Shown here in pieces: positions 13,320-24,857 of a stretch of DNA of 64,000 bases. Numbering within the stretch: position 1 is the stretch's first letter; each line of letters begins with the position of its first letter. The stretch is from assembly GCF_017654505.1 (NCBI RefSeq), contig NC_054549.1, positions 25,814,147 through 25,878,146 on the forward strand, given 5' to 3'. Under the pieces are notes generated by a model. It was not told the DNA's origin. It did no database searches and saw only the letters and a program-made list of their open reading frames with translations. Made by a program: the position numbers and the translations under genes. This stretch comes from Polyodon spathula (taxonomy: Eukaryota > Chordata > Actinopteri > Acipenseriformes > Polyodontidae).

Positions 13320-14499
13320 GACTAATGGGCAGATGTACTAGTGTTGCGCCTGTTGCAATAGTTGTAAAACCAGTTGCAAATGAATCAGAAGTCTTGGGTG
13401 AAATGTACTAAACAAGCACATTTTCCACTTTTTAGGGAATGCTTTGCTGTAGCAGTTTTACTTTGCTGTTCAAGCTTAGATGAGTATTTATGTATATATG
13501 TATTTATGACCATTCCTGCATAAATTCACAAAAAGGTGGCGGAGATTGTGCAAATGAGGGTTTTCAAATATTATAATGAGATGTACTAAAGCTCCTGGCA
13601 ATTGCGACATTTACAATTGCACCAATTTGTTAAGAACTTTTGAAAGTATGTTTTAAACAGTTGCAATTGTTCCTGGCATTTCCCAGTCCACCTTTTCTCA
13701 TGTGTTGCCAGTTGTACCTAATTTTCACGAAAGACGGGGTGTATTTATAAGCCTTGAAAACAAATTTCTTTGACATTTCTGGTTTCCCCAATAGAATGTA
13801 CACATGTGCCACTAACCCCTTTATCTCATTTACAGTCAGCTGGGGAGAGCATACAGCCTGAGAAGAGAGAAAGATAAAAGCACTAATGCAAAAAATGACC
13901 TTATCACAGTGATTCACTTATCAAACGACCTTGAAAATGCAGTAAATGCCGGCCAACTGGTACAGGGAATTCGACCTCTGAAATTGTTGGGCTACTTCGG
14001 ATAACATATTCTGTAGTGCTGAGACAAATAGTCAAATATAGCAAACACTGTGGCAATGTATTCAGAAATAATTACCATATTCATATTTGTGATACAATCG
14101 AATTTTAAAATGACTATCAAAAAACATTAAGTAACAGTCTACCATGACAGATTTATTGTACTCTATTATGGCAAAAATTATAGTTTTGTATTCCAACTAA
14201 TTAAAATTAAAATCATATTTGTTAAATTTTGAAAAAATATTCGAACAGAAAAAAAATAAAAACATGACTGTCCGTGTATAAATTTGATGCATTGTATACT
14301 GTTGTAAAAATTATTTTAGGCAACCAATGTTTCTGTCCCATAGTTTGGTAGATTTGTGATTCCCACGAATTCTACTTCCAACCAATGGTCAACGTTTAAA
14401 AGATGTTTATGAATGTGTTATTGACATTCAAATAGATTTAATTAAGCATTTAAAACCTACTACCAGGTATTTACATTGTAATAATAATCAATAAAAACT
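13320..14499. other. intergenic, possible degenerate repeat
   Basis: GATGTACTA recurs at 13332 and 13580, and GCAATTG-type words recur, which suggests an old non-autonomous DNA element around 13330-13750. No terminal repeat or target duplication could be fixed. The rest is AT-rich with no gene. Confidence 0.25.
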
Positions 14500-14504
14500 T
14501 CAGT

Positions 14505-14540
14505 TCAAGGGGGTGTAGACTTTCTATAGGCACTGTATAT
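14505..14540. mobile_element. Tc1-like element end fragment
   Basis: Contains GGGGGTGTAGACTTTCTATA followed by GGCACTGTATA, the same terminus as the right end of the Tc1 element at 53916-55137, followed by TA. The matching other end was not found within 1 kb upstream, so it is a truncated remnant. Confidence 0.75.
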
Positions 14541-14665
14541 GGCGATCATTGTCTATGAATCTGGTATCAATTTCTTAATAATGGTGTCTCATGATAATGA
14601 CATTTCTTATGGTTTGCAGATTATCAATCATTTTCACTAAAATGTGGATATTAACATTGTAATAG

Positions 14666-16130
14666 TATACTGAACAAAAATATAAATGCAGCATGTAAAG
14701 TGTTGGTCCCGTGTTTCATGAGCTGAAATAAAAGATCCCAGAAATTTTCCATATGCACAAAAAGCTTATTTCTCTCAGATTTTGTGCACAAATTTGTTTA
14801 CATCCCTGTTAGTGAGCATTTCTCTTTTGCCAAGATAATCCATCCACGTGACAGGTGTGGCATATCAAGAAGCTGATTAAACAGCATGATCATTACACAG
14901 GTGCACCTTGTGCTGGGGACAATAAAAGGCCACTCTAAAATGTGCAGTTTTTTCACACAACACAATGCCACAGATGTTTCAAGTTTTGAGGGAGCGTGCA
15001 ATTGGCATGCTGACTGCAGGAATGTCCACCAGAGCTGTTGCCAGAGAATTGAATGTTCATTTCTCTACCATAAGCCGCCTCAAACGTCGTTTTAGAGAAT
15101 TTGGCAGTACGTCCAAACGGCCTCACAACCACAGACCACGTGTAACCACGCCAGCCCAGGACCTCCATATCCGGCTTCTTCATCTGCAGGATCATCTGAG
15201 ACCAGCCACCCGGAGAGCTGATGAAACTGTGGGTTTGCACAACCATCTCAGGGAAGCTCATCTTTGTGCTCGTCGTCCTCACCAGGGTTTTGACCTGACT
15301 GCAGTTCGGCATCGTACCCGACTTCAGTGGGCAAATGCTCACCTTCAATGGCCACTGGCACGCTGGAGAAGTGTGCTCTTCACGGATGAATCCCGGTTTC
15401 AACTGTACCGGGCAGATGGCAGACAGCGTGTATGGCGTCGTGTGGGCTATTGGTTTGCTGATGTCAAAGTGCCCCATGGTGGCGGTGGGGTTATTGTATG
15501 GGCAGGCATAAGCTACGGACAACAAACACAATTGGATTTTATCGGTGGCAATTTCAATGCACAGAGATACTGTGACAAGATCCTGAGGCCCATTGTCGTA
15601 CCATTCATTCGCCGCCATCTCCTCATGTTTCAGCATGATAATGCATGGCCCCATGTCACAGGGATCTGTACACAATTCCTGGAAGCTAAAAATGTCCCAA
15701 TTCATCCATGGCCTGCATACTCACCAGACATGTCACCCATTGAGCATGCTTGAGATGCTCTGGATTGACATGTACAACAGCGTGTTCCAGTTCCCGCCAA
15801 TATCCAGCAACTTTGCACAGCCATTGAAGAAGAGTGGAACAACATTCCACAGGCCCCAATCAACAGCCTGATCAACTCTATGCGAAGGAGATGTGTCACA
15901 CTGCATGAGACTAATGGTAGTCACACCTGATACTGGTTTTCTGATCCACGCCCCTACCTTTTTTTTTTTAAAGGTGACAAACAGATGCATATCTATATTC
16001 CCAGTCATGTGAAATCCATAGATTAGGGCATAATGAATTTATTTCAATTGACTGATTTCCTTATATGAACTGTAACTCAGTAAAATGTTTGAAATTGTTT
16101 CATGTTGCGTTTATATTTTTGTTCAGTATA
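14666..16130 (+). mobile_element. Tc1-like transposon, near complete, inactive
   Basis: The element is bounded by terminal inverted repeats: left TATACTGAACAAAAATATAA at 14666 and its exact reverse complement ending at 16130. The TA doublets at each end fit a TA target duplication. It is about 1.46 kb, close to the usual length of Tc1 elements. It encloses one transposase frame on the + strand that is broken by two stop codons, so the copy cannot move on its own. Confidence 0.95.
14965..15930 (+). pseudogene. Tc1-like DDE transposase, broken
   Basis: The frame starts at ATG 14965 and can be followed to TGA 15928-15930. It has an N-terminal helix-turn-helix (MLTAGMSTRAVARELNVHFS) that would bind the inverted repeats, and a second DNA-binding segment. 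The catalytic core has the first Asp in LFTDESRF, the second in FQHDNAWPH, and the final Glu in SPDMSPIEH. Just after that Glu, two in-frame TGA codons occur (15751-15753 and 15766-15768). They fall where the family has Trp-Asp-Ala-Leu-Asp-Arg, so they look like TGG to TGA and CGA to TGA changes. About nine residues appear to be missing after VGLHN. The usual length is about 340 residues, against about 321 codons here. Confidence 0.93.
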
Positions 16131-17959
16131 AATACTGTCAAATAGTCTATAGGAGTCTCTTAAGAACGATGGGTCCACTTTGTGGATCATTCCTCACGCT
16201 CATAAAGACATTGCACTATGTTAGAGCTGCCATGTTAGGGAGATAGAGAAGTGCTGAGTGCTGTCTGTTTACAAACACTGATAATGGGATAATAAATTAT
16301 GAAACACTAAAAACAATTGGAATGAAACCTTGTGTGAGCTGGAAGTGCGATCCAAACTCTTTTCACTCTTAACAGATCATTGAACTCAGCAGTGAATAAA
16401 TCTGAATAAATAAGACATTAAAAAATCTGACCTAAATTAGTAATTATTTTTCAAATCAATAAGAAAACAAAGAAAAAGAAAACAACAGCATTAATTAATT
16501 TAAAATGATATGGCAAAAAGTACCCCTGTGGTTATAAAACTATCATGCTAGTCTACAGAAACACCCCAATACAAACCCGTCTATTTTAAACAATATTTAA
16601 ACAGTAATTGCACATGCTGTAGCTGTGATAGTCCATGTACCCTCCTCCAGTGATCCCAATGGCAAGGTTAATGTGAAGAGTCTGGATGACATCACAAAGG
16701 TTGTTAATTCTTCTCTATAGGCAGGACTTGTTTAAGCCATTGAGAAGAAATGAAATGCTTTGACCGTAGTGTGATTGCTCTTTTTCACTCAACAGGTATG
16801 CCTGTGACCCTCCTGTGAATCTGTATTTGTGACCCCTGCTTTAAAACCGGTATACAGTTCAGACTGGTTGTATATTATTCCAATGTGTGAGGATAGCAAA
16901 TGGCAGCCTGCATACAATGTGGGATTAGGGCAGTAACAGTTTTCTTGGGTGGCTGTCCAGTTTGTACAGTATGAGAAAATATGAATTGCAGCTGCGCCTC
17001 TTCCTGTATAAACACAGCTGAAACCGTATTGTGAGTTTTCAAATAGGGTTGTCTACACAGCTACAGAGAAAATAAACAAAACAGTCTGTAATTAACTTAT
17101 GACAGCTCCTAAACATTTACATGATGCAGTGTATACTGAAAAGACTGACCCAGAAAAAAAGCATTCCCTTTAGTGAGAATAGGTTTTAACCCAGTCTTGT
17201 GGTTTGATTTGATCAGCCTATAAACCAGGATAAACTACAGATGGACCTCTTTAGAGCATTTTACAAAACTGGGGAATCTTGCATTGCATCAAGCACCTAG
17301 CAATGGTTACCCAAGGTTACCCCAGTGCAGTAATATGCTCTTATAGAAACCAGGGGTGGCTTTTGTTGGTGGTGAATCCGTATTATATTTAGGTATCATA
17401 CACCACAGAGAAAATAAAGCTTTTGAGTCAAGGCAGAGGACTCATTTGTACTCCTGAACACATTGGAGTGTAACCCTGATCAGTATGTTTATATAGTACA
17501 GTCTGTTATTACTGTACATTTTCATTTAGCCATTCCAATGAATTTGTTTCCATCAACCACAACTAAACAATACATTGACGTAACCTTAGAGTTACTGGGA
17601 TAAATAATCACAGCTGAACCACTAGATAGAATTAGAACATTTTTCATATCCATTATTCTGTAGTCTTCCATCTCTTGGGATAAAAAGGACTGGGTATTAG
17701 ATTTGAAGCTTCTGAACATAAGTGTCAGGTCCTAACAAGCTGAATAAAAATGTGCTCAATCAATCTGAAGAGCTTTTACATCCAGTGAATTAATAAGAGG
17801 GTTCTTTAGTTGTTGTGTGATTAAACATTATGCTGATTGGCTTAGTTTTCATTTTACACTAGCTTTCAAGATTTCAAAAGTATCTTCTTCTATTGTCAGT
17901 TAAGATATAAAGAAACTGATATTAGTGTTTACTTTTGCATAACAGAAACACAATAAACA
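16131..17959. other. intergenic, no gene seen
   Basis: No exon, RNA gene or transposon was recognised. A short GC-balanced stretch at 16620-16760 has no obvious coding frame. Confidence 0.4.
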
Positions 17960-18209
17960 CCAAGCCATTGCTCTCCATTATTTTCTATGGAGGTCAGTCG
18001 TTCTGTTGTAACCTAACATTGATAAAGATGACACTAATTCATATACACCTGTTCTGCATTGATTACTGATGAAAATGCTTCATAGGGGGACGACAATGAT
18101 TATTTCAGACAAACATAGGTAAACAAATAACTGTACAAAGTAGTAGTATTGCTGTCGCGTGTTTTCCCTTGTTTAAATAATGCCTGTGCCAGAGTGGTTA
18201 GTGGTTACA
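17960..18209. repeat. diverged interspersed repeat, copy B
   Basis: Partner of 1785-2110, same orientation. The best-preserved part is 17976-18085 (CTATGGAGGTCAG, GATGACACTAATT, ACACCTGTTCT, then TTACTGATGAAAATGCTTCA). Further downstream, CCCTTGTTTAAATAATG also matches. The class is unknown. Confidence 0.45.
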
Positions 18210-18897
18210 TGTGATGCAGTGCAGTGCTGAATAAAGACAGACAATGATATTCAGGTGCAAGGATGTTTATTGCATAATTGACAATATCCAGAGCCTTATG
18301 GAAAACACCTGTAAATAATAAATGACGGAAGTGATACAGCAGCATGTATCACTTCGTTTGTAATCCGCGGGTTTGCCCCGAAACCAAAAGTACAGTCTTT
18401 TTCCTCACCCACACATAACACAAAACACAAACACAGTTTTAACAAAGTGATTCTAGTGCTCGTGGTGAAAGATAGTCCGTAATGAAACAGGGAAGTGCTA
18501 GTGTCTGGGTTTGTTGCTGGCCTGTGACTACAGCTCCGGATCATGTTAGTAATCTTACTGAACAGACAAATAGACAGTTTTAGACAGAACAACAAACACA
18601 AAACTCACATTTATCACAGATGTAGGATCTCCTTTTAGGTTGTTTTCTAACCATTTACAAAGGAACAGATTACTTTGCTATGACCCCTATTTATACCCTC
18701 CCTCATGACCCCTTGGTTAACGAGCACATCCACTTTTCCAATCCGCGGTTGCCACGTCGTTTCCCGTCCGAGTCATTGAGTTCGGTTACCATAGCTCTGC
18801 CTCTTTTCTAGCTGGCCGACTTCCACCTGCACATAGGAATGAATTGTCATGCCTTTTAGTCCATGGTACTTTGTTACCTTTACACAGCGCCCTCACA
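18210..18897 (-). mobile_element. solo-LTR-like block
   Basis: Read on the minus strand, it begins TGTGAGGGCGCTGTGTAAAG. It has a TATA box GGGTATAAATAGGGG near 18689-18703, a stretch resembling an R-U5 region, a polyadenylation signal AATAAA near 18224-18272, and ends ...CACTGCATCACA. This matches the TG...CA and TATA-to-AATAAA order of a retrotransposon LTR. No target duplication was confirmed and no internal region flanks it, so a solo LTR is the best reading. Confidence 0.6.
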
Positions 18898-20150
18898 GGG
18901 AGATCTAACACCAAGAATCATTCAACATGGTCTCATTTGAAGTGATTTTTAAAACCCAAAAAGTAATGACTAAAGCTAAAGTTTACAATTTTAGAAAGGC
19001 AAACTATGAAGGTATGAAACAGACACTAACAGAAGTAGATTGGAGTAAAAACAAAATTGCCCAAACGGTTTAAAGGTCAATTTAAAAAAATTCAGCAAAA
19101 AAAAAGCACTTTACACTGAGTTTAAAAAAGTTACAAAGTTCAGAGAAAGAGTAATTGGAACTGCAAATGCAAGCCAAAAAGGAAGTTAGAAAGGCCAAGA
19201 GAGATAGAAATGAACATTACTAAGGGGGTTAAAACCAATTCCAAAATGTTTTTCCAATATTATAACAGCAAGAGAACATTCAAAGAGGAGGTTAAATGTC
19301 TTACAGATACAAACGGCAAAATCTTAGATGAAGAAAAAAAATAGAAAATATATTAAATGGTTACTTTTCACAAGTTTTTACAAAGGAGGATACAGACAAC
19401 ATGCCCCACATTTCAACCTGTTCCTATCCTGTTTTAAATAACTGAGGCAGAAGTGTTAAAGGGACTAGGAGCTCTTAAAATAAACAAATCTCCTGGGCGG
19501 CATCAGATCCTCCCAAAAGTACTCAAAGTAATGTAAGTTATTTACAAACCGCTAATCAAGATCATGCAACAGTCTCTTGACACAGGGGTTCTACCAACAG
19601 ACTGGAGAATTGCAAATGTAATACTGATCCGCAAAAAGGATGCAACATTGACAATGGATTATTGCAAAGCATATGACATGGATATTGCTGCTCTAGAAAG
19701 AGTGCAAAGAAGAGCAACTAGAATTATACCCAGTTTAAAAGGCATGTCATATGCAGACAGGCTAAAATAATTAAATCTAATCAGTCTTGAACAAAGAAGA
19801 CTATGCGGCGACCTCATTCAAGCACTCAAAATTCTAAAAGGTATTGATAATGTCGACCTAAGGGGCTTTTTCGACCTGAAAAAAGAAACAAATCAGTCGC
19901 AAATGTAGATTAGACAAAGGGGCATTCAGAACAGAAAATAGGAGCAGAGCTTTTTTACACAGAGAATTGCGAGGGTCTGGAACCAACTCCCCAGTAATGT
20001 TGTTGAGACTGACACTCTGGGATCCTTCAAGAAGCTGCTTGATGAGATTCTGGGATCAATAAGATACTAACAACCAAACGAGCAAGATGGGCTGAATGGC
20101 CTCCATTCATTTGTAAACTTTCTTATGTTCTTATGGTCTTATGATCTCTG
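18898..20150 (+). mobile_element. CR1/L2-type LINE, internally deleted
   Basis: A decayed non-LTR retrotransposon. Early parts translate in broken frames to motifs seen upstream of CR1/L2 reverse transcriptase (FRKANYEGMK; then FTKEDTDNMP). At 19480-19640 the RT N-terminus is recognisable (QSLDTGVLPTDWRIANVI). The coding sequence then jumps, near 19660, straight to the C-terminal segment ERVQRRATRIIPSLKGMSYA, so the catalytic palm with the ADD motif has been deleted. It ends with GGGCTGAATGGCCTCCATTC and TTTCTTATGTTCTTATG. It is non-functional. Confidence 0.88.
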
Positions 20151-20352
20151 TCACAATGCCTTAGACCTCTAGTCTCACTTTACTGATGTGGGAAGTCTAG
20201 TATTACCTGTAAAATACCACTAGCCCTTAAATAACATATGTTTCTTAAAATTTCCACTTACACCTGAAGAAGAGGTCTTGAAAGTGTTTGCATTTCATGT
20301 ATGAATAGTTCATCTTAAAACAGTTGCAACTAATATCATTATATTATATATA
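20151..20352. other. short unique spacer
   Basis: No gene or repeat was recognised between the LINE and the Tc1-like end. Confidence 0.4.
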
Positions 20353-20600
20353 TTCAGTTGTAGTCAAAACTTTACATAGCCCTATGGAAATTTTTAATTC
20401 CTAGAAATTTCTCGAAAACAAACAATTATAGGAAAAATCTGTTGTAGCAAAAGTTTTGCTTTTATGGATAAGGAAAAAAGTTACAAGAAATAGATGTCTA
20501 CACTTATTTATTTTTTTAATTTTTTTTTTTTTGCAAAACTCCAAAAATGCTAATTTATATATGTAGTATATAAACCAGTAACTTTTTATAATAGATGTCA
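20353..20600. mobile_element. Tc1-like terminal fragment
   Basis: CAGTTGTAGTCAAAACTTTACATAG resembles the outer inverted repeat of a common fish Tc1 family. It is followed by sequence rich in A/T, with a second TTGTAGCAAAAGTTTTGC block. No transposase frame and no opposite terminus were found, so it is a truncated remnant. Confidence 0.55.
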
Positions 20601-20979
20601 GGAATTCAAATGTGATTCATATTAACCCGAACAACAATGTAATGGAAGTAGTATATACAAAGAGAAGAAACGTGCAACAGATGACCAGTACGTATACTTT
20701 CAATCAATCAATCTTTTTTTATATACTATGTATTTACTTGGTATTTGTTAACACTATATCCTTTAGCAGCATTTCAATCATCAGTGCAAGTATATGTCAT
20801 TTCCAATGTTGGGGAAGTTTTAAAAAGCAATCCGTTACAGTTACAAGTTACTTAAAGAAAACTGTAACTAACTGCAGAAACCTTGAAATAAAATGTAGTA
20901 GTTACTGTTATAGTTACAAATACTTGTTTCTTAGACATTTTAGATATGTACAGCAATATACAACAGCATTCCTTATATG

Positions 20980-21256
20980 TGGGTGGCATGGTGGCGTGGT
21001 GGTTGGCGCTGCTGCCTCACAGAGCCAGCATCTTGGGTTTCATTCCGGCCTAGGGGTCTATCTGTGTGGAGTCCACAGTCCAAAGACATGCTGTTCAGGT
21101 TGATTGGTCATTTTAAATTGCCCTTTGTGTGTGTGTGTGTGTGTGTGTGTGTGGTCTGGCATCCCATCCATGGTGTAGTCCTGCCTGATGCCCTGTGCCT
21201 GCCAGCTCACCGCAACCCTGTAAAGGATTAAGCGGTTAACGATAATGGATGGATTT
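20980..21256 (+). mobile_element. tRNA-derived SINE
   Basis: The head GGTGGCATGGTGGCGTGGTGG followed by TTGGCGCTGCTGCCTCACAG is a tRNA-like A-box region, and GGGTTTCATTCCGGCC is a diverged B box. The body contains CACAGTCCAAAGACATGC and CATCCCATCCATGGTGTAG. The tail reads AAGCGGTTAACGATAATGGA then TGGAT. These are hallmarks of a SINE family widespread in fish. A (TG)n expansion sits at about 21125-21152. Confidence 0.92.
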
Positions 21257-21566
21257 CCCTATATGTGTGTGTTTTACTGTAATAGCTGCCATGGAGACAG
21301 ATAGCCAAGATTAATACATAGGCAATGGTTTTCATCATAAATCATAAATAAAGAATGATACATGCTATCTGATGCTATTTATAATAAATACTTTTCTAAA
21401 ATACTGTAGGAATGAAGACGTGACATATTGCATTCAACTGAAAATGCAGAAATTATATTTATATTTAAATGAACTATTCCAAAAGAACCTGGACCTTTTG
21501 ACATACCAATAGGAACATTCTAAATTAAAAATGCTGTATTGTATAATTACAAGCCAATTTAGTATC
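21257..21566. other. intergenic, no gene seen
   Basis: AT-rich unique sequence. No features recognised. Confidence 0.4.

Positions 21567-21623
<57 letters not shown>
21567..21623. repeat. (AAT)n microsatellite
   Basis: About 19 perfect AAT units. The reading frame of repeated Asn through it is not a gene. Confidence 0.97.
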
Positions 21624-21624
<1 letters not shown>

Positions 21625-23669
21625 TAAAAACAAACTCAATGACAGACGTCTCAACTAGAAGTCTTTTTCAACATCTTCAGATGCGAAAACCTTTGTCACT
21701 GAATCTGTATTACATTTCTTTTTTTTTTCTAAATTCAGTTTTATTGAGTGTTCAACAGTTATGGATGATGAAGCCTTTTTTAAAAAAAACAATGCAATGG
21801 TGACGGGTCCTAGAAGATCATCCTATTAGTAGTTACTATGTAGTACTATGTAGTAATGTTAGCCTTTATATATGTAAGGGTGCATCTATCCCCTTTTCAT
21901 ATATATGAATATACATTATGCTGTATAATGCCAGCAAGAAATAATCCATTTTGTTTCTATAAATCATTATCAGTTCTGCAGGGTTTTAATTGTACTCCTT
22001 TAGCCATTATTTTTAGTATCTATTTGTTTAATTTATTGACAGCTGGTTTTCACCACTGCATTGAACATCCATCAACCTAATCTTTACAGGCCCTTTTTGA
22101 TGACTGCAGTCATGGCTCCTGCTTTATTGTAAATAATGAAAGGTCAATTTAGGTTAACCCTGTATGCTTTTATCAAGACTGATGAAGCCCCTAAATTGTG
22201 GCTTTGCCATATAATATGTAGTTACTTCCTGTGAAAATTCCCATTTCTGAAACAATAGTTTAAATATACAAATTTTGTATCACTTTAAAAATAAATACAG
22301 CAAAAGTCTGCCTTATTGACAAACTACCTGTCACACTATATTTAGGAGCAAGTTTAGTTAGCTTCCAGTAAATGATTGACGCACTGTATAGAGCTGCACG
22401 ATTTCTTTAAAATGTCTTCAACAAAAAAGTCCCCAGCTCCATCAAGATGGGAAATATTTCTGCTAAAGATCGTTCTGTCCGGTACAAGAAGGGGACATTT
22501 CACCTGTGTGTTGTTATATTTACATTACTTTTTGTTTTTATTTTGTTTAATAATTTTTACCACTAATGGTAAAAAATAGAATTCAAAACTTAGCATTTGC
22601 CATTTTTCAGGTAAGCATTTAAACATTTAGGAACATTTGTTGTATAATAACATTAGACAAAATGTTACATTTTGAATGTGACAACACAATATTTTTTCCT
22701 AATACCCCTATTTCTCACCATGAAATGCAATGAAATAAGCAATTGTTTACTGGGAAAAAAATACAGCCCTAGTAATTAGGCAACCTAATATACTCATACT
22801 GTACTGCTACATGTAGGCTTACTATTAAAGTGCTTGTGAAGGCTTCGTATTGCTGTATCCCAAGGATTTCAGTAGAGGAAGGTGGAAGAGAATTCAAAAC
22901 TGGTCTTGAGCTTATGTTGCAACATATAGTCCTTGACCTGGAGTTAAATACATCATTTAACAGCTTCCATACTTGTGACAAAGTAACTGCACTTTACTGT
23001 AATTCCAGATCCATTATTGTCCAGTAATGGACCTCTGAGTATGAAAGTTCGGAGTTATAGCATTTTATGAAAAAATGTACACCACAGATGTATTATTTCT
23101 TTATGTTTATAATGTTTTAAAGCTTGAACATAATTGGTGAGGTGTGTTAATGTTTAAATCACTGCTTCCAGAATATCCGACAGCTGAAGATCACAGCCCC
23201 ACTATTGATGTGCTGTGAAACCCGAGCCAACCACTTTGCTTCTTTGTGCCTTAATTGATTAAGCCGTAAATCCAGACTCAAGCCTGTAAATGAAATCTAT
23301 CTAGTATTTGTAGGTTAATGAAAATAACATACCATGGGGCCTGTATGTGATGTTTCATTATTGTGTATTGACAGTTTTTGTAGCATCTATGATAGTATGC
23401 TACTATGATATCTTATTGTACCCATAAATCAATTGCAGTATTGTGTTTTGGTAGGATTATACTATGCTATAGTATTTTCTGTATTGGCTATGAGGAGTTT
23501 TATTGAGATGAATGTGCCCTACATATACCAGATTGATTAAAATGTTACATGTCCTTTATTCAACCTTATAAAGTCAGAACTGTTAGTGAACTCAATGCTT
23601 AATCCATGCGTCATCCAAATGTTAGGGTTCCTGATTCATTGTAGTTTAGTCTATATAAAATCCTAGAAT
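21624..23669. other. intergenic, no gene seen
   Basis: No exon, RNA or mobile element was recognised. The stretch 23165-23340 (with TTAATTGATTAAGCC and few repeat features) has the look of conserved non-coding sequence, but this cannot be shown without an alignment. Confidence 0.35.
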
Positions 23670-23985
23670 GGGGTCCCCAAGTGGCTCGTCTGGTAAAAGC
23701 ACAGCCGTGTGTTATGCAGGGTGAGTCTTACCTCTCAGGTTTGCGTCCTGGCTGTGCAAAGTTGTCGGTCTTTGCTGGGAATTTCGAAGTCAGCGTCACA
23801 TTGGCTGTGGTGCTCCAGTGGGGCTTAGGGAGGCAAAACTGGCGGGGATTGTTTCTTCTCATTGCACTACAGCGAACCCTGCTGGCCAGGTGCCCAGTGA
23901 GATGAAAAGCAGACACCTCCAGGCCGGGCCTTTGTCCTCCAGAGGTCGGTAGCTCGCTGACATCTGTTCTCCGGTCATAGGATCA
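23670..23985 (+). mobile_element. unrecognised SINE-like family S1, copy 2
   Basis: The most complete of three related copies. The head GGGGTCCCCAAGTGGCTCGT then CTGGTAAAAGC has an A-box-like spacing, and GGTTTGCGTCCTGG is B-box-like, so an RNA polymerase III promoter derived from a tRNA gene is plausible. The body carries a GACAAAGG-type block on the opposite strand and GGTGCCCAGTGAGATG. It is GC-richer than the surroundings. The relatives are at 12500-12770 (reverse) and 56478-56610 (forward, short). I cannot name the family. Confidence 0.65.
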
Positions 23986-24524
23986 GAGGACAGTAAGGGA
24001 GGAAATGATTTGATAATTCAAACTGAGTACAAAATCAGGGGTAAAGTAATTGCTGGAATGAATAATGTGTTTATTGTTAGCTTGATCAGAAAATAACTAT
24101 TAAGATGGTTTATCCTTCTCTTCTACCAGGTAATGATGTATTTAGGCTGCCTGTGTTTATTGTTACTGGACAGTGACATCGTCTTTGTGGGATACTTTTA
24201 TCATGCCAGTCCAGATCAAATTCATTCTGAATACAGAAACAGTTGTGTCGATTAGGATCATAGAGTATAAATGGTAATTTTATGTGCTCCATTACCTTTT
24301 TATGGTGTTACCTTTCCTATTGATGCTCTTGTTCCTGATAGTTACCGTGAGTATGCAAATAAGGACTGTCAGGGCCAGCGCTATCATGGGCACAACTTCT
24401 GTATATTGCCACAAAAAAGCACTAAAGGAAACGTCACTCCTCACACAAAGAAGGGTTTACATTAAAATAGGCTCTCTTGCATGCTTCTACATCTTAGCAT
24501 TGATCAGAAACCAAGCATTAATAA

Positions 24525-24605
24525 CATATGAACATAAGAAACGCTGAGAACGAGAGCAGGCCATTCAGCCAAGGATCATCCAGTTCTTAGAAGGTGCTTG
24601 TCTAC
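24525..24605 (-). mobile_element. LINE 3' end fragment, antisense
   Basis: GAACATAAGAAACGCTGAGA and AGCAGGCCATTCAGCC are the reverse complement of the CR1/L2-type 3' tail seen elsewhere in the window. Confidence 0.75.
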
Positions 24606-24786
24606 AGGCACACACATTGAAGCTTTATAGCCACTCTGTCACTGCAATGGGAACTACATAGCCATTATCATGGTACTATCTGCTGCAGCAGAGTGGTCTA
24701 AATATAATTTGGAAGCCCTGTTTCAACCAGGGGCAGCATATAGGGATTTTTTCCTTTGTTCACATTTACTGTGTTTTGTATACTGA

Positions 24787-24791
<5 letters not shown>
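24606..24791. other. short unique spacer
   Basis: No gene or repeat recognised. Confidence 0.35.

Positions 24792-24820
<29 letters not shown>
24792..24820. repeat. (TA)n microsatellite
   Basis: About 14 TA units. Confidence 0.95.
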
Positions 24821-24822
<2 letters not shown>

Positions 24823-24857
24823 CCAACATTGTAAGGTAACAGTAATCTTAAACATAT

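Noticed and set aside
14953..15705. 250-codon open frame on the minus strand
   Set aside because: It lies antisense to the Tc1 transposase, whose + strand frame shows the helix-turn-helix and DDE motifs.
20980..21060. A functional tRNA gene
   Set aside because: The A and B boxes belong to a SINE head followed by a SINE body and tail. A foldable tRNA cloverleaf is not present.
21531..21803. Frame with a long poly-Asn run, and similar frames at 41014-41262 and 32884-33201
   Set aside because: These are translations of AAT or TTA microsatellites with no support outside the repeat.
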